A stretch of 15,719 bases of DNA from Candidatus Termititenax sp. (GTDB lineage Bacteria; Margulisbacteria; Riflemargulisbacteria; GWF2-35-9; DYQY01): NCBI GenBank assembly GCA_020719045.1, contig DYQY01000024.1, forward strand, positions 1-15,719. The letters run 5' to 3'. The notes beneath the pieces were generated by a model. It was not told the DNA's origin and did not search any database. It saw nothing but the letters and a program-made list of their open reading frames with translations. Below, one piece after another: positions 1 through 8,059 of the stretch (positions within the stretch are counted from its first letter, which is position 1; every line of letters starts with the position of its first letter). Made by a program: the position numbers and the translations under genes.

Positions 1-3000
1 CCAACACTAAACACCTGTTTTTCAGTTTTTGATATTTTCTGAAATTCAGTTTTAGCAGTTTTAAGTGAGCCGATAAGTCCTTTTTCATCAAACACCGGTT
101 TGAAAAGTATTTCGCCTTTCTCGTTTTTTAACTTGAATTGGTCTTTATACAAATCATTCACAATAGTTTTAGATTGCTCTGGCGATTTACCAGCTTTCAC
201 TAACTCTTCGTATTTCTTTTTAGCCTGCTCTACCAATGCGATTTCAGTTTCAATAGCTGCTATACGAGGATTTACGGTTGATGCACCGCCAGGTTTCTTT
301 TCCTTATCAATCAACTCTCCATAATAATCAAGTATCTGTTTTTGAAGTTTGCTTTTCTTTGTTAACTCTGTGACTTCTTGACCAAGCTCTGTTCTGCTTC
401 CACCGTTTTTTATAGATTCATTTGTTTTTGCAATTTTATCCAACGTGTCTTTATAGTCAGATGATACTTGGTCTAAATATTCTTGTGGAGATGTATTATC
501 CCTAACAAACATATTGTCAAACAACTTAACATCCTTTTTATTGGTGTTTATTGTAGCTTGAATCATGTTGTTTACAGTGTTTTCAAACGAAGATGAATCC
601 AGCATTGCCATCTCTTTGTTTATTTGAGAAATAGCCATTTTAAGCTGTGTAACGCTCGATTCTTTGCCTTCAAATTCAATTACAGACGATTGCTTTCCAT
701 TCTTAGTTGTAGTAATTTTCTTTGTAGCATTCTGTATGTACTCCAAATACTCATTATACTTTTCCTTTGCTATCTTTGCTTTTTTCTCATTAAACTCAAA
801 TGTGGATTCTCCAGCACCTTGTTTTAATTCTGATTGAGCTTCCTTTATCGCTTCTTTTACATCAGAAAATCCTTTAGTGTAAGAATACATTGCTTTTTTA
901 GTAGGAATATCCAACTCTGATGTTTTATCTTTAATGTCTTTCAGTGCATCTAATACGCCTTGAAGTTTCTCTTTAAATGTGACATCTGTAGTTCCTTTAA
1001 AAATATCTTTAAGCCCAAGGGATTTAAGCACATCGCTTAATTTTTGTATTGGAGTTAAGCCTTTCAATCCATCTTTTTCGACATCTGCTAAAAATATCTT
1101 CAATACCTGTCTTGCATCTGTAGCACTAACTCCAGCCTTTTCCAATATCTTTTGAAGCTTTTCAAGTTTTGGTGATATTTTATCGTCTACATTTTTATTG
1201 ATGGCATCCAATGCTTTCTCTTTGGTCTTCGCCTCTATGTAAGCATTAATGGTAGATGTAACCTCTTTATAATTACCATTCAATGCTTTTAAGCCTTCAA
1301 CGGTAAGTAGTTGTTGTGGAAGTATTTCACCGTAAATATTTTTCAATGATTTAAGCGCGTTATCTTGCTCTATGACCGTGCTTGTAGTCGATGTGATAGT
1401 ATCTGCTAAACCTTCGAATCTATTCTCTAATCTAGCAGCTTCTATCGCACCATCGGCTCCAATTTTTTTAATCTCTTTTCCTAATGCGTTTACTTTATCT
1501 TTAAATATACTAAACGATAATGCAAGAGTAGTTATTAACGATATTAATGTAATAATCCATCCAAGTGGATTTGTAGTCATCATTGCAGCAAAAAATCCTT
1601 TAGTAGCTATAGTTGATGTGTTTACAGCAGCTGTGTAAATTTTTTGAGCTGCTGCATTTGCCATTGTTGCACTCATGCCTTGGCCTTGCAAAACAACACT
1701 TATTTCTTGTTGTAAATTAGCTAATTTTTGAGCATCATTCCCAGCCTTCAACACCATATTTTTAATGGTAAGCGATGCAATTTCCATATTATTTAACTGG
1801 GTTTTTTTCCCGGACATAAATAAAGTCAAAGCATCGGATGCCGCAAGCGATTTTGAATACATCAATGCGGAACTTTGAATGCCAATTTTCCGTGTTTCAA
1901 GAGCTATCTGTCGCTCATTATCTGCAATTTGCTTATTTACAAGTGCTTGGCTTAATCCATAGTATTCTAATTGCGCATTTTGTACCATATTCAATCCAAG
2001 CATACTGGCCTTATATACTCCAATTGTAGTTATTACAGGTAAGATTACAGCAGCAATTTCCTTCCAGTTCCTCGCCATAGCCGTAAGCATATCAATAGAA
2101 CCTTTTAATATACCATTCATTGGTTCACTACTACCAATACCTGCAAACATAATCTGATAAGCATCAGTTAAGTTGCTTATCTTACCAGCCAGCGTCTCAG
2201 CTTGTATTCCTTGCATATTGTAGAACATGCCTCCTTCGCCCGACATATCGGCAAAAATATCTTTCACCATTTCGAAAGATACCATGCGCTCCGAAATTTT
2301 ACCAAACACTTCACCAGTACTTACAACACGACCTTCAAGTTCTGTAAATTTATCGGCCAACAATGCCACCAATGGAATACCTGCCTCGGTAAATTGTCGA
2401 AGTTCTTGACCTCTCAACACAGATGCAGCACTTACCTGACCATAAGCGAGAATAATGCGGCTCATATCCACACCAAGCCCAGCCGAAACATCAGCTAAGT
2501 TTTTCATGGTATCGTAAAGCGTATCGGTTTCAATTCGGTATGCTGCCAATTGCTTTGTATAACTCAATAAGTCGCCAAATTTAAATGGAGATACAACTGC
2601 CAAGTTTTTAACTTGTCCGAAAATCTCATTTGCTTTATCGGCACTTTGAATAATAGCTGCCAATGATTTTTCTTGTAATTCAAATTGCCCGGTAACTTCT
2701 GCAATGCTTTTCACTAATCGACCAGCTTCATAGAGAGATATGTAAGTAGCTGCCATGTTTCGCAAATTCGAAATAACGGTGCTTTGCTTATCAAATGCTG
2801 CGGTTTCGTTATTGATAGCTTTTGTTTTTTGCTCACTAATGCCAAGCGCACGAGCATTTTCAGCTGACAATTCTGCCTGCTTTTTATTTATAGCACTTAT
2901 CGAGTTTGCATATCCGGGGTCGGTTCTATTTAATGCATCGCGCCTACGTGCCAATTCAGCCATCAATACATTTGCCTCTTGTATAGATTTTGGGTTGATT

Positions 3001-3884
3001 TGCAGTAAACTATCAAGGCTACGATTACCGAAACCTGAACGAAGTGTTGCTAACTTTTGAGTAAGCCTATTCAATTCTTCATTTGCAGTTCTGAAAGCAC
3101 CGTTCAATTTTTCATCATTCATTCCAACCTTACTTGCGGTATTGCTGAAAATCTGCATTGATTGATTTAGCCTTTGAATTTTTTTCTCAATCTCTTCAAT
3201 GCTGCCTTCTTTCATGCCAAATACATCTTTGGTATTTGTTTTCGAAAGCGCATTTTTTGTAAGTTTCGCATTTTCAGCCTCTACTTGCTTGTAGTACTCA
3301 CGCATTTGAAGTAGCGTGAAATTAGTCGTAGTAAGCTCTGAATTTAGCTTTTGAACGTTAGCTGGAGCACCGCCAAGTTGAATGTTATTCAGCTTATCCA
3401 TAGCTGCTTGTATTAAAACAGCCTCCTTCTTTAAATCTTCAATCCAACCTAATTGAATTGTAGTTTCAGCTCTTGGTTTTTTCTTCTCGGTAATTCCAAT
3501 AAGATCATATTCAATATCGGACATTTCCTTTTTTATCTGCTCAAGCCTTTTCTTCATACCATCAAGTGCGGCATTTTTATCCGACTGATTAGCGTTGTAG
3601 AAGTTTTTAGCCCTAGCTTCAAGCTCCTTATAATACTCCGACATTTCTTTCAGCGTACTATTAACCTTTTCGTTTTGAGCTACCTTTTTATTGGATGTGT
3701 TTGCATTTAACTCATTGCTTGTGTACTTCTCAGCTTCGGCTCCCATTTTAATGACTAACTTCTGTTTATCGAGCAGCGCTTGCCAACTATCTGATAATGC
3801 TTTTATTTCTGCGGTCGCATTAGTACCGCCGGTCTTTACATCGAACTTTACACCGTATTCTAATTGTAAATCATTGTTAGCCAT
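1..3884 (-). CDS. Tail tape measure protein (C-terminus beyond left edge)
   Basis: This protein fills the tail tube, sets tail length and is usually ejected with the DNA. I read a continuous frame of 1,294 codons from the ATG at 3884 to the window edge, checking the phase at several points. Residues 1-370 are Lys/Glu/Gln-rich and largely helical. Residues about 377-580 resemble the conserved tape-measure domain, with segments such as ELQEKSLAAIIQSADKANEI and GQELRQFTEAGIPLVALLAD. Two hydrophobic segments follow at about 609-632 and 774-795 (NPLGWIITLISLITTLALSF), as is usual in tape measures. The rest is a long coiled-coil-rich region (repeated Lys-Glu helices). The start lies 4 nt after the stop of the preceding chaperone frame, the standard gene order in siphophages. 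The size, domain and position make the assignment firm; the true C-terminus is not visible. Confidence 0.93.
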   Translation of the reverse strand, partial: MANNDLQLEYGVKFDVKTGGTNATAEIKALSDSWQALLDKQKLVIKMGAEAEKYTSNELNANTSNKKVAQNEKVNSTLKEMSEYYKELEARAKNFYNANQSDKNAALDGMKKRLEQIKKEMSDIEYDLIGITEKKKPRAETTIQLGWIEDLKKEAVLIQAAMDKLNNIQLGGAPANVQKLNSELTTTNFTLLQMREYYKQVEAENAKLTKNALSKTNTKDVFGMKEGSIEEIEKKIQRLNQSMQIFSNTASKVGMNDEKLNGAFRTANEELNRLTQKLATLRSGFGNRSLDSLLQINPKSIQEANVLMAELARRRDALNRTDPGYANSISAINKKQAELSAENARALGISEQKTKAINNETAAFDKQSTVISNLRNMAATYISLYEAGRLVKSIAEVTGQFELQEKSLAAIIQSADKANEIFGQVKNLAVVSPFKFGDLLSYTKQLAAYRIETDTLYDTMKNLADVSAGLGVDMSRIILAYGQVSAASVLRGQELRQFTEAGIPLVALLADKFTELEGRVVSTGEVFGKISERMVSFEMVKDIFADMSGEGGMFYNMQGIQAETLAGKISNLTDAYQIMFAGIGSSEPMNGILKGSIDMLTAMARNWKEIAAVILPVITTIGVYKASMLGLNMVQNAQLEYYGLSQALVNKQIADNERQIALETRKIGIQSSALMYSKSLAASDALTLFMSGKKTQLNNMEIASLTIKNMVLKAGNDAQKLANLQQEISVVLQGQGMSATMANAAAQKIYTAAVNTSTIATKGFFAAMMTTNPLGWIITLISLITTLALSFSIFKDKVNALGKEIKKIGADGAIEAARLENRFEGLADTITSTTSTVIEQDNALKSLKNIYGEILPQQLLTVEGLKALNGNYKEVTSTINAYIEAKTKEKALDAINKNVDDKISPKLEKLQKILEKAGVSATDARQVLKIFLADVEKDGLKGLTPIQKLSDVLKSLGLKDIFKGTTDVTFKEKLQGVLDALKDIKDKTSELDIPTKKAMYSYTKGFSDVKEAIKEAQSELKQGAGESTFEFNEKKAKIAKEKYNEYLEYIQNATKKITTTKNGKQSSVIEFEGKESSVTQLKMAISQINKEMAMLDSSSFENTVNNMIQATINTNKKDVKLFDNMFVRDNTSPQEYLDQVSSDYKDTLDKIAKTNESIKNGGSRTELGQEVTELTKKSKLQKQILDYYGELIDKEKKPGGASTVNPRIAAIETEIALVEQAKKKYEELVKAGKSPEQSKTIVNDLYKDQFKLKNEKGEILFKPVFDEKGLIGSLKTAKTEFQKISKTEKQVFSV

Positions 3885-3888
3885 AATG

Positions 3889-4173
3889 TTATGTTTTGTT
3901 TAGTTCGTTTCTAATTTGTTCAATTCTATCATCAACCGATACAGTTGGGTTTAATCCGAACCGCTTCAACGTATTTTTAAATTCCTCTTCCGATTTCGGC
4001 TCTTTCGCTGTCCTATTGTCATCTTCCTTCTTTTTTGTGTCGTAGTCAACTCTCGTTTTATCGAGAAGCATTACACTCTGTTTGGTTATTCCATCAATAA
4101 AATGGAACTTCAAATAAGCCCAAATACCACCGTAGGGATAAATCTCCATCATTAGCGAATTGTCGAGCGACAT
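3889..4173 (-). CDS. Downstream tail-assembly chaperone frame (lambda T-like), probably made by -1 frameshift
   Basis: The 94 codons from the ATG at 4173 encode a charged protein (a KKKEDDNRT-type linker, then a helical NTLKRFGLN...RIEQIRNEL tail). It lies between the 146-aa chaperone gene and the tape measure, the position of the T part of lambda gpG/gpGT. The same frame continues upstream without a stop from this ATG back to 4281. It crosses a T9 run that forms an in-phase slippery heptamer for the 146-aa gene. The main product is therefore probably a fusion, and the ATG at 4173 may not be a real start. No sequence motif identifies it alone; the call rests on gene order and the frameshift arrangement. 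An independent small protein remains possible. Confidence 0.75.
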   Translation of the reverse strand: MSLDNSLMMEIYPYGGIWAYLKFHFIDGITKQSVMLLDKTRVDYDTKKKEDDNRTAKEPKSEEEFKNTLKRFGLNPTVSVDDRIEQIRNELNKT

Positions 4174-4190
4174 CTGAAAAAGCGATGGAA

Positions 4191-4631
4191 CTATTTTTGA
4201 TCCATTTTTATCATCTGTATCCGGCTCGCCATCAGGTTTCTTGCAGATATTGAGCCTTTCAAAAAAAAAGCCTGTTCCGGGTTATTTAATCCGGTGTCGA
4301 TAATTCCGCTAAAAACCTCGGTAGTTTTAAACATTCGTAGGTATCTCCAATGGATTGCATGTACGAATGGGATATACGATAATGCATTAAGCATTAGGTA
4401 GCTAGCAATTCGCACATCGCTATTTTTGATTTTACGTAATTGCTTTTTGTGGTTTTTCTCTTTCGAGTAATTCACATCGTAAAGTATGTCGATTATATTA
4501 TCGAGCACTTTACGTTTGGTATCAGATAGCTTGTATTTTTTACCTAATATCTGAACTTCTACTTTAGCCCCTTTTTCAATTCTATGCGAAATGGATGCTA
4601 TCTGATTTATTAATTCTTCTTGGTTGGTCAT
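4191..4631 (-). CDS. Tail-assembly chaperone, upstream frame (lambda G-like)
   Basis: This 146-aa, mostly helical, basic protein lies between the major tail protein and the tape measure, where siphophages encode the chaperone that keeps the tape measure soluble and recruits tube subunits. The middle is helical (KRKVLDNIIDILYDVNYSKE) and is followed by a hydrophobic stretch (YLMLNALSYIPFVHAIHW). At residues 121-124 the codons are GCT TTT TTT TTG, which contain a T TTT TTT slippery heptamer. Translation in the zero frame ends at the TAG at 4191, 23 codons after the slip point. A -1 slip would instead give a 247-aa G-T fusion. Sequence similarity to known chaperones is not obvious to me; such proteins diverge quickly, so the call relies on position and the frameshift. 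Confidence 0.78.
   Translation of the reverse strand: MTNQEELINQIASISHRIEKGAKVEVQILGKKYKLSDTKRKVLDNIIDILYDVNYSKEKNHKKQLRKIKNSDVRIASYLMLNALSYIPFVHAIHWRYLRMFKTTEVFSGIIDTGLNNPEQAFFLKGSISARNLMASRIQMIKMDQK
4223..4256 (-). promoter_or_regulatory. Possible weak stem-loop downstream of the slippery site
   Basis: GGCTC (4256-4252) can pair with GAGCC (4227-4223) around a 24-nt loop. The stem starts 6 nt after the heptamer, the spacing usual for frameshift-stimulating structures. It has only 5 bp and the loop is large, so it may be chance or part of a larger fold such as a pseudoknot. Confidence 0.3.
4263..4269 (-). promoter_or_regulatory. Slippery heptamer T TTT TTT for -1 frameshifting
   Basis: On the minus strand nine T residues (4269 to 4261) follow GC. 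In the zero frame they read GCT TTT TTT TTG, so the heptamer fits X XXY YYZ exactly and both the P- and A-site tRNAs can re-pair after slipping back one base. The -1 frame then reads TTT GAA AGG CTC and enters the downstream ORF. Confidence 0.8.
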
Positions 4632-4645
4632 ATAGTATTTTATTA

Positions 4646-4678
4646 AAAAAGGGCGAGCAGTTATTGCCCGCCCTTTTT
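4646..4678 (-). terminator. Hairpin terminator/attenuator between tail tube and chaperone genes
   Basis: On the minus strand an A-run, a GC-rich stem (GGGCGGGC pairing with GCTCGCCC, one mismatch), a short loop and a T-run lie 23 nt after the stop of the major tail protein gene. This has the form of an intrinsic terminator. No new promoter is evident before the chaperone gene at 4631, so it probably works as a partial terminator that lets the tube protein be made in excess over the chaperones and tape measure. The A-run also makes it usable from the other strand. Confidence 0.75.
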
Positions 4679-4701
4679 AGGTTTTATGAAAATTGAATCT
4701 C

Positions 4702-5289
4702 TTATACGTTTACATCGGCTTCGCCACGGATAACCATAACGGTAGAAAGTGTAGCAGTTGAGATGTCCTGTGCTGTAACTGTACATTTGATTGCAAGAAC
4801 TTTGCTATCCAAAATCATTGTCGAAACAATTTTAGCTTTTGGGAAAAGTATTGCTTGGTTTGCAACATCGTTCAACACCATGATAGGGCATTCCAAAATT
4901 GGAAGTGAGTTTCCAAATCCGGTAGCAGTTGAACTCACTGCAAATACATCATCAACTCCAAACGTAGGAGTTTTGTCTGTTGCTGCTAACAGCTTTTGTA
5001 GAGCTTCTGCTGACGTGTTGTAGCAAATAAACTCGAACTTGTTGGTTCCGGCAACTGCTGTTGAAACCACTACAGCGCCCTTTTCATTTTTTACCAATGT
5101 TTCGGTAGGGGCATCACCTGTAAAGTTGGTAGAATCCAACTTAATATCATTGAGAGATTTCCAACCATCAAACGAAGCTATCGTGGCTGTCGCATAATCA
5201 GGGATGGCGGTAGTTGCAATTGCAACCTCCGAGATGCCACTAAAAATAGTTGATACGGCATCTAATTTTGTAATTTGTTTTGCTGGCAT
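4702..5289 (-). CDS. Major tail (tube) protein
   Basis: This 195-aa protein is rich in Thr, Ala, Val and Ser, with few charged residues after the first third and alternating hydrophobic residues that suggest a beta-sandwich tube subunit. Opening residues MPAKQITKLDAVSTIF and the FDGWKSLNDIKLDSTNF segment are consistent with phage tail tube proteins. It comes after the tail-terminator gene (12-nt gap) and before the chaperones and tape measure, the canonical place for the tube protein. A strong hairpin right after the gene fits a highly expressed structural protein. I do not see an Ig-like extra domain. The family call is by position and composition, so moderately firm. Confidence 0.78.
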   Translation of the reverse strand: MPAKQITKLDAVSTIFSGISEVAIATTAIPDYATATIASFDGWKSLNDIKLDSTNFTGDAPTETLVKNEKGAVVVSTAVAGTNKFEFICYNTSAEALQKLLAATDKTPTFGVDDVFAVSSTATGFGNSLPILECPIMVLNDVANQAILFPKAKIVSTMILDSKVLAIKCTVTAQDISTATLSTVMVIRGEADVNV

Positions 5290-5301
5290 GATAATTTATT
5301 T

Positions 5302-5709
5302 TTAAAACGTTTTAAATACCAAATTAATGACTTTTGAAGAGTAGCCTTCTGAAAGCCCACGACCACTATAAACCATATTATCCTTATCAAGACTGAATCG
5401 GTAGCTTCCACTTGTTGCGGTTTTTCCATTGAAAAATAAGTCCTCAAACTTCTTTAAAATCAATGTTTCCTTTTTAGTGTTAACTGCCATTGTTGACAGC
5501 AATTTTACGTTTATAGAGATAAGTGCAACTCCATTTACTATACTCACATTTTCAGTTTCGGACTTTAACGATCCATTTTGAATTAGTTCGATATAGCTAT
5601 CTGGTAACCCACTTGTAGGCTTACTACCTTCGTATATCACACAATCAACACCTGCTGATACAAGTACCGTTTTTAATGCTGATAGTGGCGAAATATCTGA
5701 TAGTTTCAT
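5302..5709 (-). CDS. Tail terminator / tail completion protein (gpU/SPP1 gp17-like position)
   Basis: A 135-aa protein that probably caps the head-proximal end of the tail tube. The N-terminal half has a helix followed by the pattern ALKTVLVSAGVDCVIYEGSK...PDSYIELIQNG, typical of small alpha/beta tail-terminator proteins. The second half has alternating strands (ALISINVKLLS) and a helix (KKETLILKKFEDLFF), ending in KVINLVFKTF. The start overlaps the stop of the upstream gp10-like gene by 4 nt (ATGA), which suggests translational coupling. It directly precedes the tube protein, as expected for this role. The exact family is inferred from size, layout and order. Confidence 0.65.
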   Translation of the reverse strand: MKLSDISPLSALKTVLVSAGVDCVIYEGSKPTSGLPDSYIELIQNGSLKSETENVSIVNGVALISINVKLLSTMAVNTKKETLILKKFEDLFFNGKTATSGSYRFSLDKDNMVYSGRGLSEGYSSKVINLVFKTF

Positions 5710-6206
5710 CTGTTTACTCTTTGAAATGTTATGTTTGTATGACTTGTCGAAACTTTCGCAATAGTGTTAAGTCGATTTACGATGCTGTTCGAGAAATAAC
5801 TTTGGTGCTTATCAACTATACCAGCGTAAGGCATGGCCGAAAATAATACCAAATAGTAACCTCCATCTTTAAATTTACCGGCTGCATGTTCTATTGCTTT
5901 TGGCAATAAATCTTTGCCCCAGTAGTCTCCTCTCTCAAATCCACGAAGTCCGATATTTACGCGAGGCTCTGTTGCTATTGGATTTGGAATTAATCGGATT
6001 AATCTATCACCGCTGTAAACAGCAATTCCAGTACTATCCTTTAAGTTTCCAGTGTCCACCGGTATGATATTCGAGCTATTTATCTGTTCAAATAAATCTC
6101 TGGCAATACCTTCAATTATAGCAATCACATCCTTTACAACCACCGTGCTCGATGTCGCTCCACCGAATCTTCGAACTCCCTCTTTTATTACATCGTAATT
6201 ACTCAC
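5706..6206 (-). CDS. HK97 gp10-like tail/neck completion protein
   Basis: This 166-aa protein carries the segment IPVDTGNLKDSTGIAVYSGD at about residues 48-67. It matches the 'P-V-D-T-G-x-L-x-x-S' signature of the HK97 gp10-like family of neck or tail-completion proteins. Before it is a helix (KDVIAIIEGIARDLFEQINS). After it comes GYYLVLFSAMPYAGIVDKHQ, the usual Y-A-x-x-x-x family element. It overlaps both neighbours by 4 nt. The family probably acts at the head-tail junction or early in tail assembly; the exact step is not settled for most members. Confidence 0.8.
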   Translation of the reverse strand: MSNYDVIKEGVRRFGGATSSTVVVKDVIAIIEGIARDLFEQINSSNIIPVDTGNLKDSTGIAVYSGDRLIRLIPNPIATEPRVNIGLRGFERGDYWGKDLLPKAIEHAAGKFKDGGYYLVLFSAMPYAGIVDKHQSYFSNSIVNRLNTIAKVSTSHTNITFQRVNR

Positions 6207-6535
6207 TCTACACCGCTTTTAAGCCAAATGCATGTATCTTCAAAGTCTGATAAACTCTCAAATTGACCAATCGTATATTTCGAAATTCTACCGTTTAGGC
6301 TGGTTACAACCACTTTGTCGTTAATCTCAAAATCTACACTGCATGTCGGAATAAATAATGTCGGACTTGACTGATAATTGCTCACTTTCATTGTTGTATT
6401 GCCGCTGCCTCCATATTGGATTTCGCAAGCTCCAGCATACAATTCTGTGAGTATTTCGTCACCATTTACATCTGTATCTCCTGCAGAGCGAGAGATAACA
6501 CACATATCCGGGTAGTCGTAATCATTAATTTTCAT
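6203..6535 (-). CDS. Head-closure / head-tail joining protein (SPP1 gp16-like position)
   Basis: This 110-aa, beta-strand-rich protein lies between the connector-adaptor gene and the gp10-like gene. That is the place of the head-closure (stopper) protein that seals the portal channel after packaging. Segments such as CVISRSAGDTDVNGDE, LFIPTCSVDFEINDKVVV and SKYTIGQFESLSDFEDTCIW give the alternating pattern of a small beta-barrel. Both ends overlap neighbours by ATGA-type 4-nt overlaps. No catalytic motif is present. The assignment is by gene order, size and predicted fold. Confidence 0.6.
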   Translation of the reverse strand: MKINDYDYPDMCVISRSAGDTDVNGDEILTELYAGACEIQYGGSGNTTMKVSNYQSSPTLFIPTCSVDFEINDKVVVTSLNGRISKYTIGQFESLSDFEDTCIWLKSGVE

Positions 6536-6882
6536 CGTCCGTACAAATTGGCAAATTTCACATTAGTAACCGTTAGCGATTCTTCGCCCCACTTCAATCG
6601 CAACCTATTAGCTTCATTTCTGAAATTAACTCGGTCTGTAATTCCAAATGAGTACGATTTCTCGGTTACAGTTCTATTACCTTTCGTAATCCTTTTACCA
6701 CCTCCATTCGTCACGTTGGCAAGTATCATATACAAGTCTGACAATGCCAAATCTGTATCTTTCTCACTTACCTCCGTGTGCGAACTGGATGGCTCGATTC
6801 CACGACCTGCGAATACACTCTGAAAATTCAAATCTGAAAATTCATATTCAAATTTTCCTTGAAGATATAATTGTATGGTCAT
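6532..6882 (-). CDS. Head-tail connector adaptor protein (HK97 gp6 / SPP1 gp15-like position)
   Basis: The 116-aa product is encoded just after the major capsid protein (11-nt gap) at the start of the neck block, where the adaptor ring protein that docks on the portal is usually found. It has acidic and polar loops, then LALSDLYMILANVTNGGGKR, a basic GNRTVTEKSYSFGITDRVNF strand region, and a C-terminal EANRLRLKWGEESLTVTNVK. The basic middle is not the helical bundle of typical gp6 proteins, so the functional name is only inferred from order; a different neck protein is possible. Confidence 0.5.
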   Translation of the reverse strand: MTIQLYLQGKFEYEFSDLNFQSVFAGRGIEPSSSHTEVSEKDTDLALSDLYMILANVTNGGGKRITKGNRTVTEKSYSFGITDRVNFRNEANRLRLKWGEESLTVTNVKFANLYGR

Positions 6883-6893
6883 GGCTTCTTAAA

Positions 6894-8057
6894 TTAGAGT
6901 ACGTTCAAAATATGGAAATACTTTGGCTTGTCGATTACAGCCAATAACGCTTGCTCTGTATTAAAATACTGAACATTAGTATTGATGTCGCTGTAAGTAC
7001 GCATCAACAGCGAACCGTTGTAATAACGAGCTGTTGCACCTTGGAATCCCTGTGCTGGTAAAATAGGCAATACGTGTTTGATTTTACCAATATTTCCAGA
7101 AGGATAAAGAGATACCACATTTGCAGCAAAAGAGCGCATTTGTGTAGATACCGGTTTCATGGTAGTTTTGTCAAACGTTTCAACTGCAGCAATCTGGTCA
7201 GTCACTTTCAAAGTAGCTTCGAATAAACCTTGGAATGCAGCCACTTTTTGAGTGTAGCTAAGGTTGCTGGCAATTGCTTTAGCCACAATAGCATCAGCTA
7301 CAAGCGGATTCAAGTTATAACCAATAGCAGCCAATACTTTAGTGTGACCTAAAGTTGCTTTCAAAGTCAATTTATCCATTTCAATGGTGATGGCAGAAAC
7401 TCCGGCATCTTGCATTTTTTGGATTTCAGCTTCAATATCAGCAATCGGATCAGCTGCGCTTCCTTCTGTTGCGCGAGTAGAATCAGTCCACCATTTAGCG
7501 GTTCCCGATTTAGTCACGATATTAGCAGCCGGAATCTGTGCAGAGAAAGTGATATTTTTGATACCTCCGGGGTTGTTGGCATCCAATAACTCCAATTTAC
7601 CTCTCGATACCATTTGGTTACGTTGGTAAGAAATAGAGTTAGAGTGCTCACCTAAGAGTTGGTCAACGGTGCGATACAATTGAGAAATTGCAAGATTTAC
7701 GGTAGTGTCGCCACTTGCCATCTGCATTTTCATTAATTCGCGTTGCTCTTTCGAATCGCGTACCAATGCCGATTTTAAAGTCGGGATTGTACCACTCAAT
7801 TGAGAGAACCCTTCGGTAGATTTCATCTTTGCAGGTGAATCCGGGTTCACGTAAGTAGCCATTACATTCAGCTTCAATTCGGCTTGGAATTGTTGATAGG
7901 TATAATCCAACATAGGAGCTACGTCAAATTCAAAACCATCCCACATGGCGGTATTGTATTTGTTAGCAAAATATCCATCAATGAAAGCTTGAAAACTTCC
8001 TTGGTTCACACCTGCTGCCTGCAGCAAGTCGTGATAGTTTAATCCTGTTGCGTTCAT
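6894..8057 (-). CDS. Major capsid protein (HK97-fold)
   Basis: This 387-aa protein has the size and layout of a phage major capsid protein. The N-terminal third (AMWDGFEFDVAPMLDYTYQQ and LNVMATYVNPDSPAKMKSTE) is followed by GTIPTLKSALVRDSKEQREL at about residues 89-108, then a helix (TTVNLAISQLYRTVDQLLGE) that may correspond to the long spine helix. The C-terminal part contains VLAAIGYNLNPLVADAIVAK and a terminal beta-rich segment ending in PKYFHILNVL. It resembles the gpE-type and other Bacteroidota capsid proteins more than HK97 gp5. No protease domain is fused. Its place, after the scaffold and decoration-type genes and before the neck genes, supports the call. Confidence 0.85.
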   Translation of the reverse strand: MNATGLNYHDLLQAAGVNQGSFQAFIDGYFANKYNTAMWDGFEFDVAPMLDYTYQQFQAELKLNVMATYVNPDSPAKMKSTEGFSQLSGTIPTLKSALVRDSKEQRELMKMQMASGDTTVNLAISQLYRTVDQLLGEHSNSISYQRNQMVSRGKLELLDANNPGGIKNITFSAQIPAANIVTKSGTAKWWTDSTRATEGSAADPIADIEAEIQKMQDAGVSAITIEMDKLTLKATLGHTKVLAAIGYNLNPLVADAIVAKAIASNLSYTQKVAAFQGLFEATLKVTDQIAAVETFDKTTMKPVSTQMRSFAANVVSLYPSGNIGKIKHVLPILPAQGFQGATARYYNGSLLMRTYSDINTNVQYFNTEQALLAVIDKPKYFHILNVL

Positions 8058-8059
8058 GG

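Larger units (their letters stand above)
3889..4631 (-). other. Predicted G-T fusion product made by -1 ribosomal frameshifting
   Basis: Joining residues 1-123 of the 146-aa frame to the -1 frame at the T run gives a 247-aa protein. It has 123 residues of G, 30 residues encoded between the slip and the ATG at 4173 (hydrophilic, including KKPDGEPDTDDKNGSK), and the 94 residues of the T frame. There is no stop in the -1 frame from the slip to 3891. A TAA in the -1 frame lies at 4282-4284, just upstream of the T run, so this frame is only reachable by slipping or by starting at 4173. In well-studied phages the short and long forms are made in a fixed ratio and both are needed for tail assembly. 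Here the arrangement is read directly; the ratio is unknown. Confidence 0.75.

Noticed and set aside
100-3710. Plus-strand ORFs of 60-101 codons across this region.
   Set aside because: They lie opposite the continuous tape measure frame, have no operon spacing, and their sequences look like antisense of coiled-coil coding DNA.
4191-4199. A5 run at the zero-frame stop (CAA AAA TAG) as the slippery site.
   Set aside because: The codons do not fit X XXY YYZ, since the P-site CAA would re-pair with TCA. The T9 run at 4261-4269 fits exactly.
5262-5447. Minus-strand ORF of 61 codons bridging the tail terminator and tube genes.
   Set aside because: It overlaps two well-supported genes in another frame, and its sequence has no features of its own.
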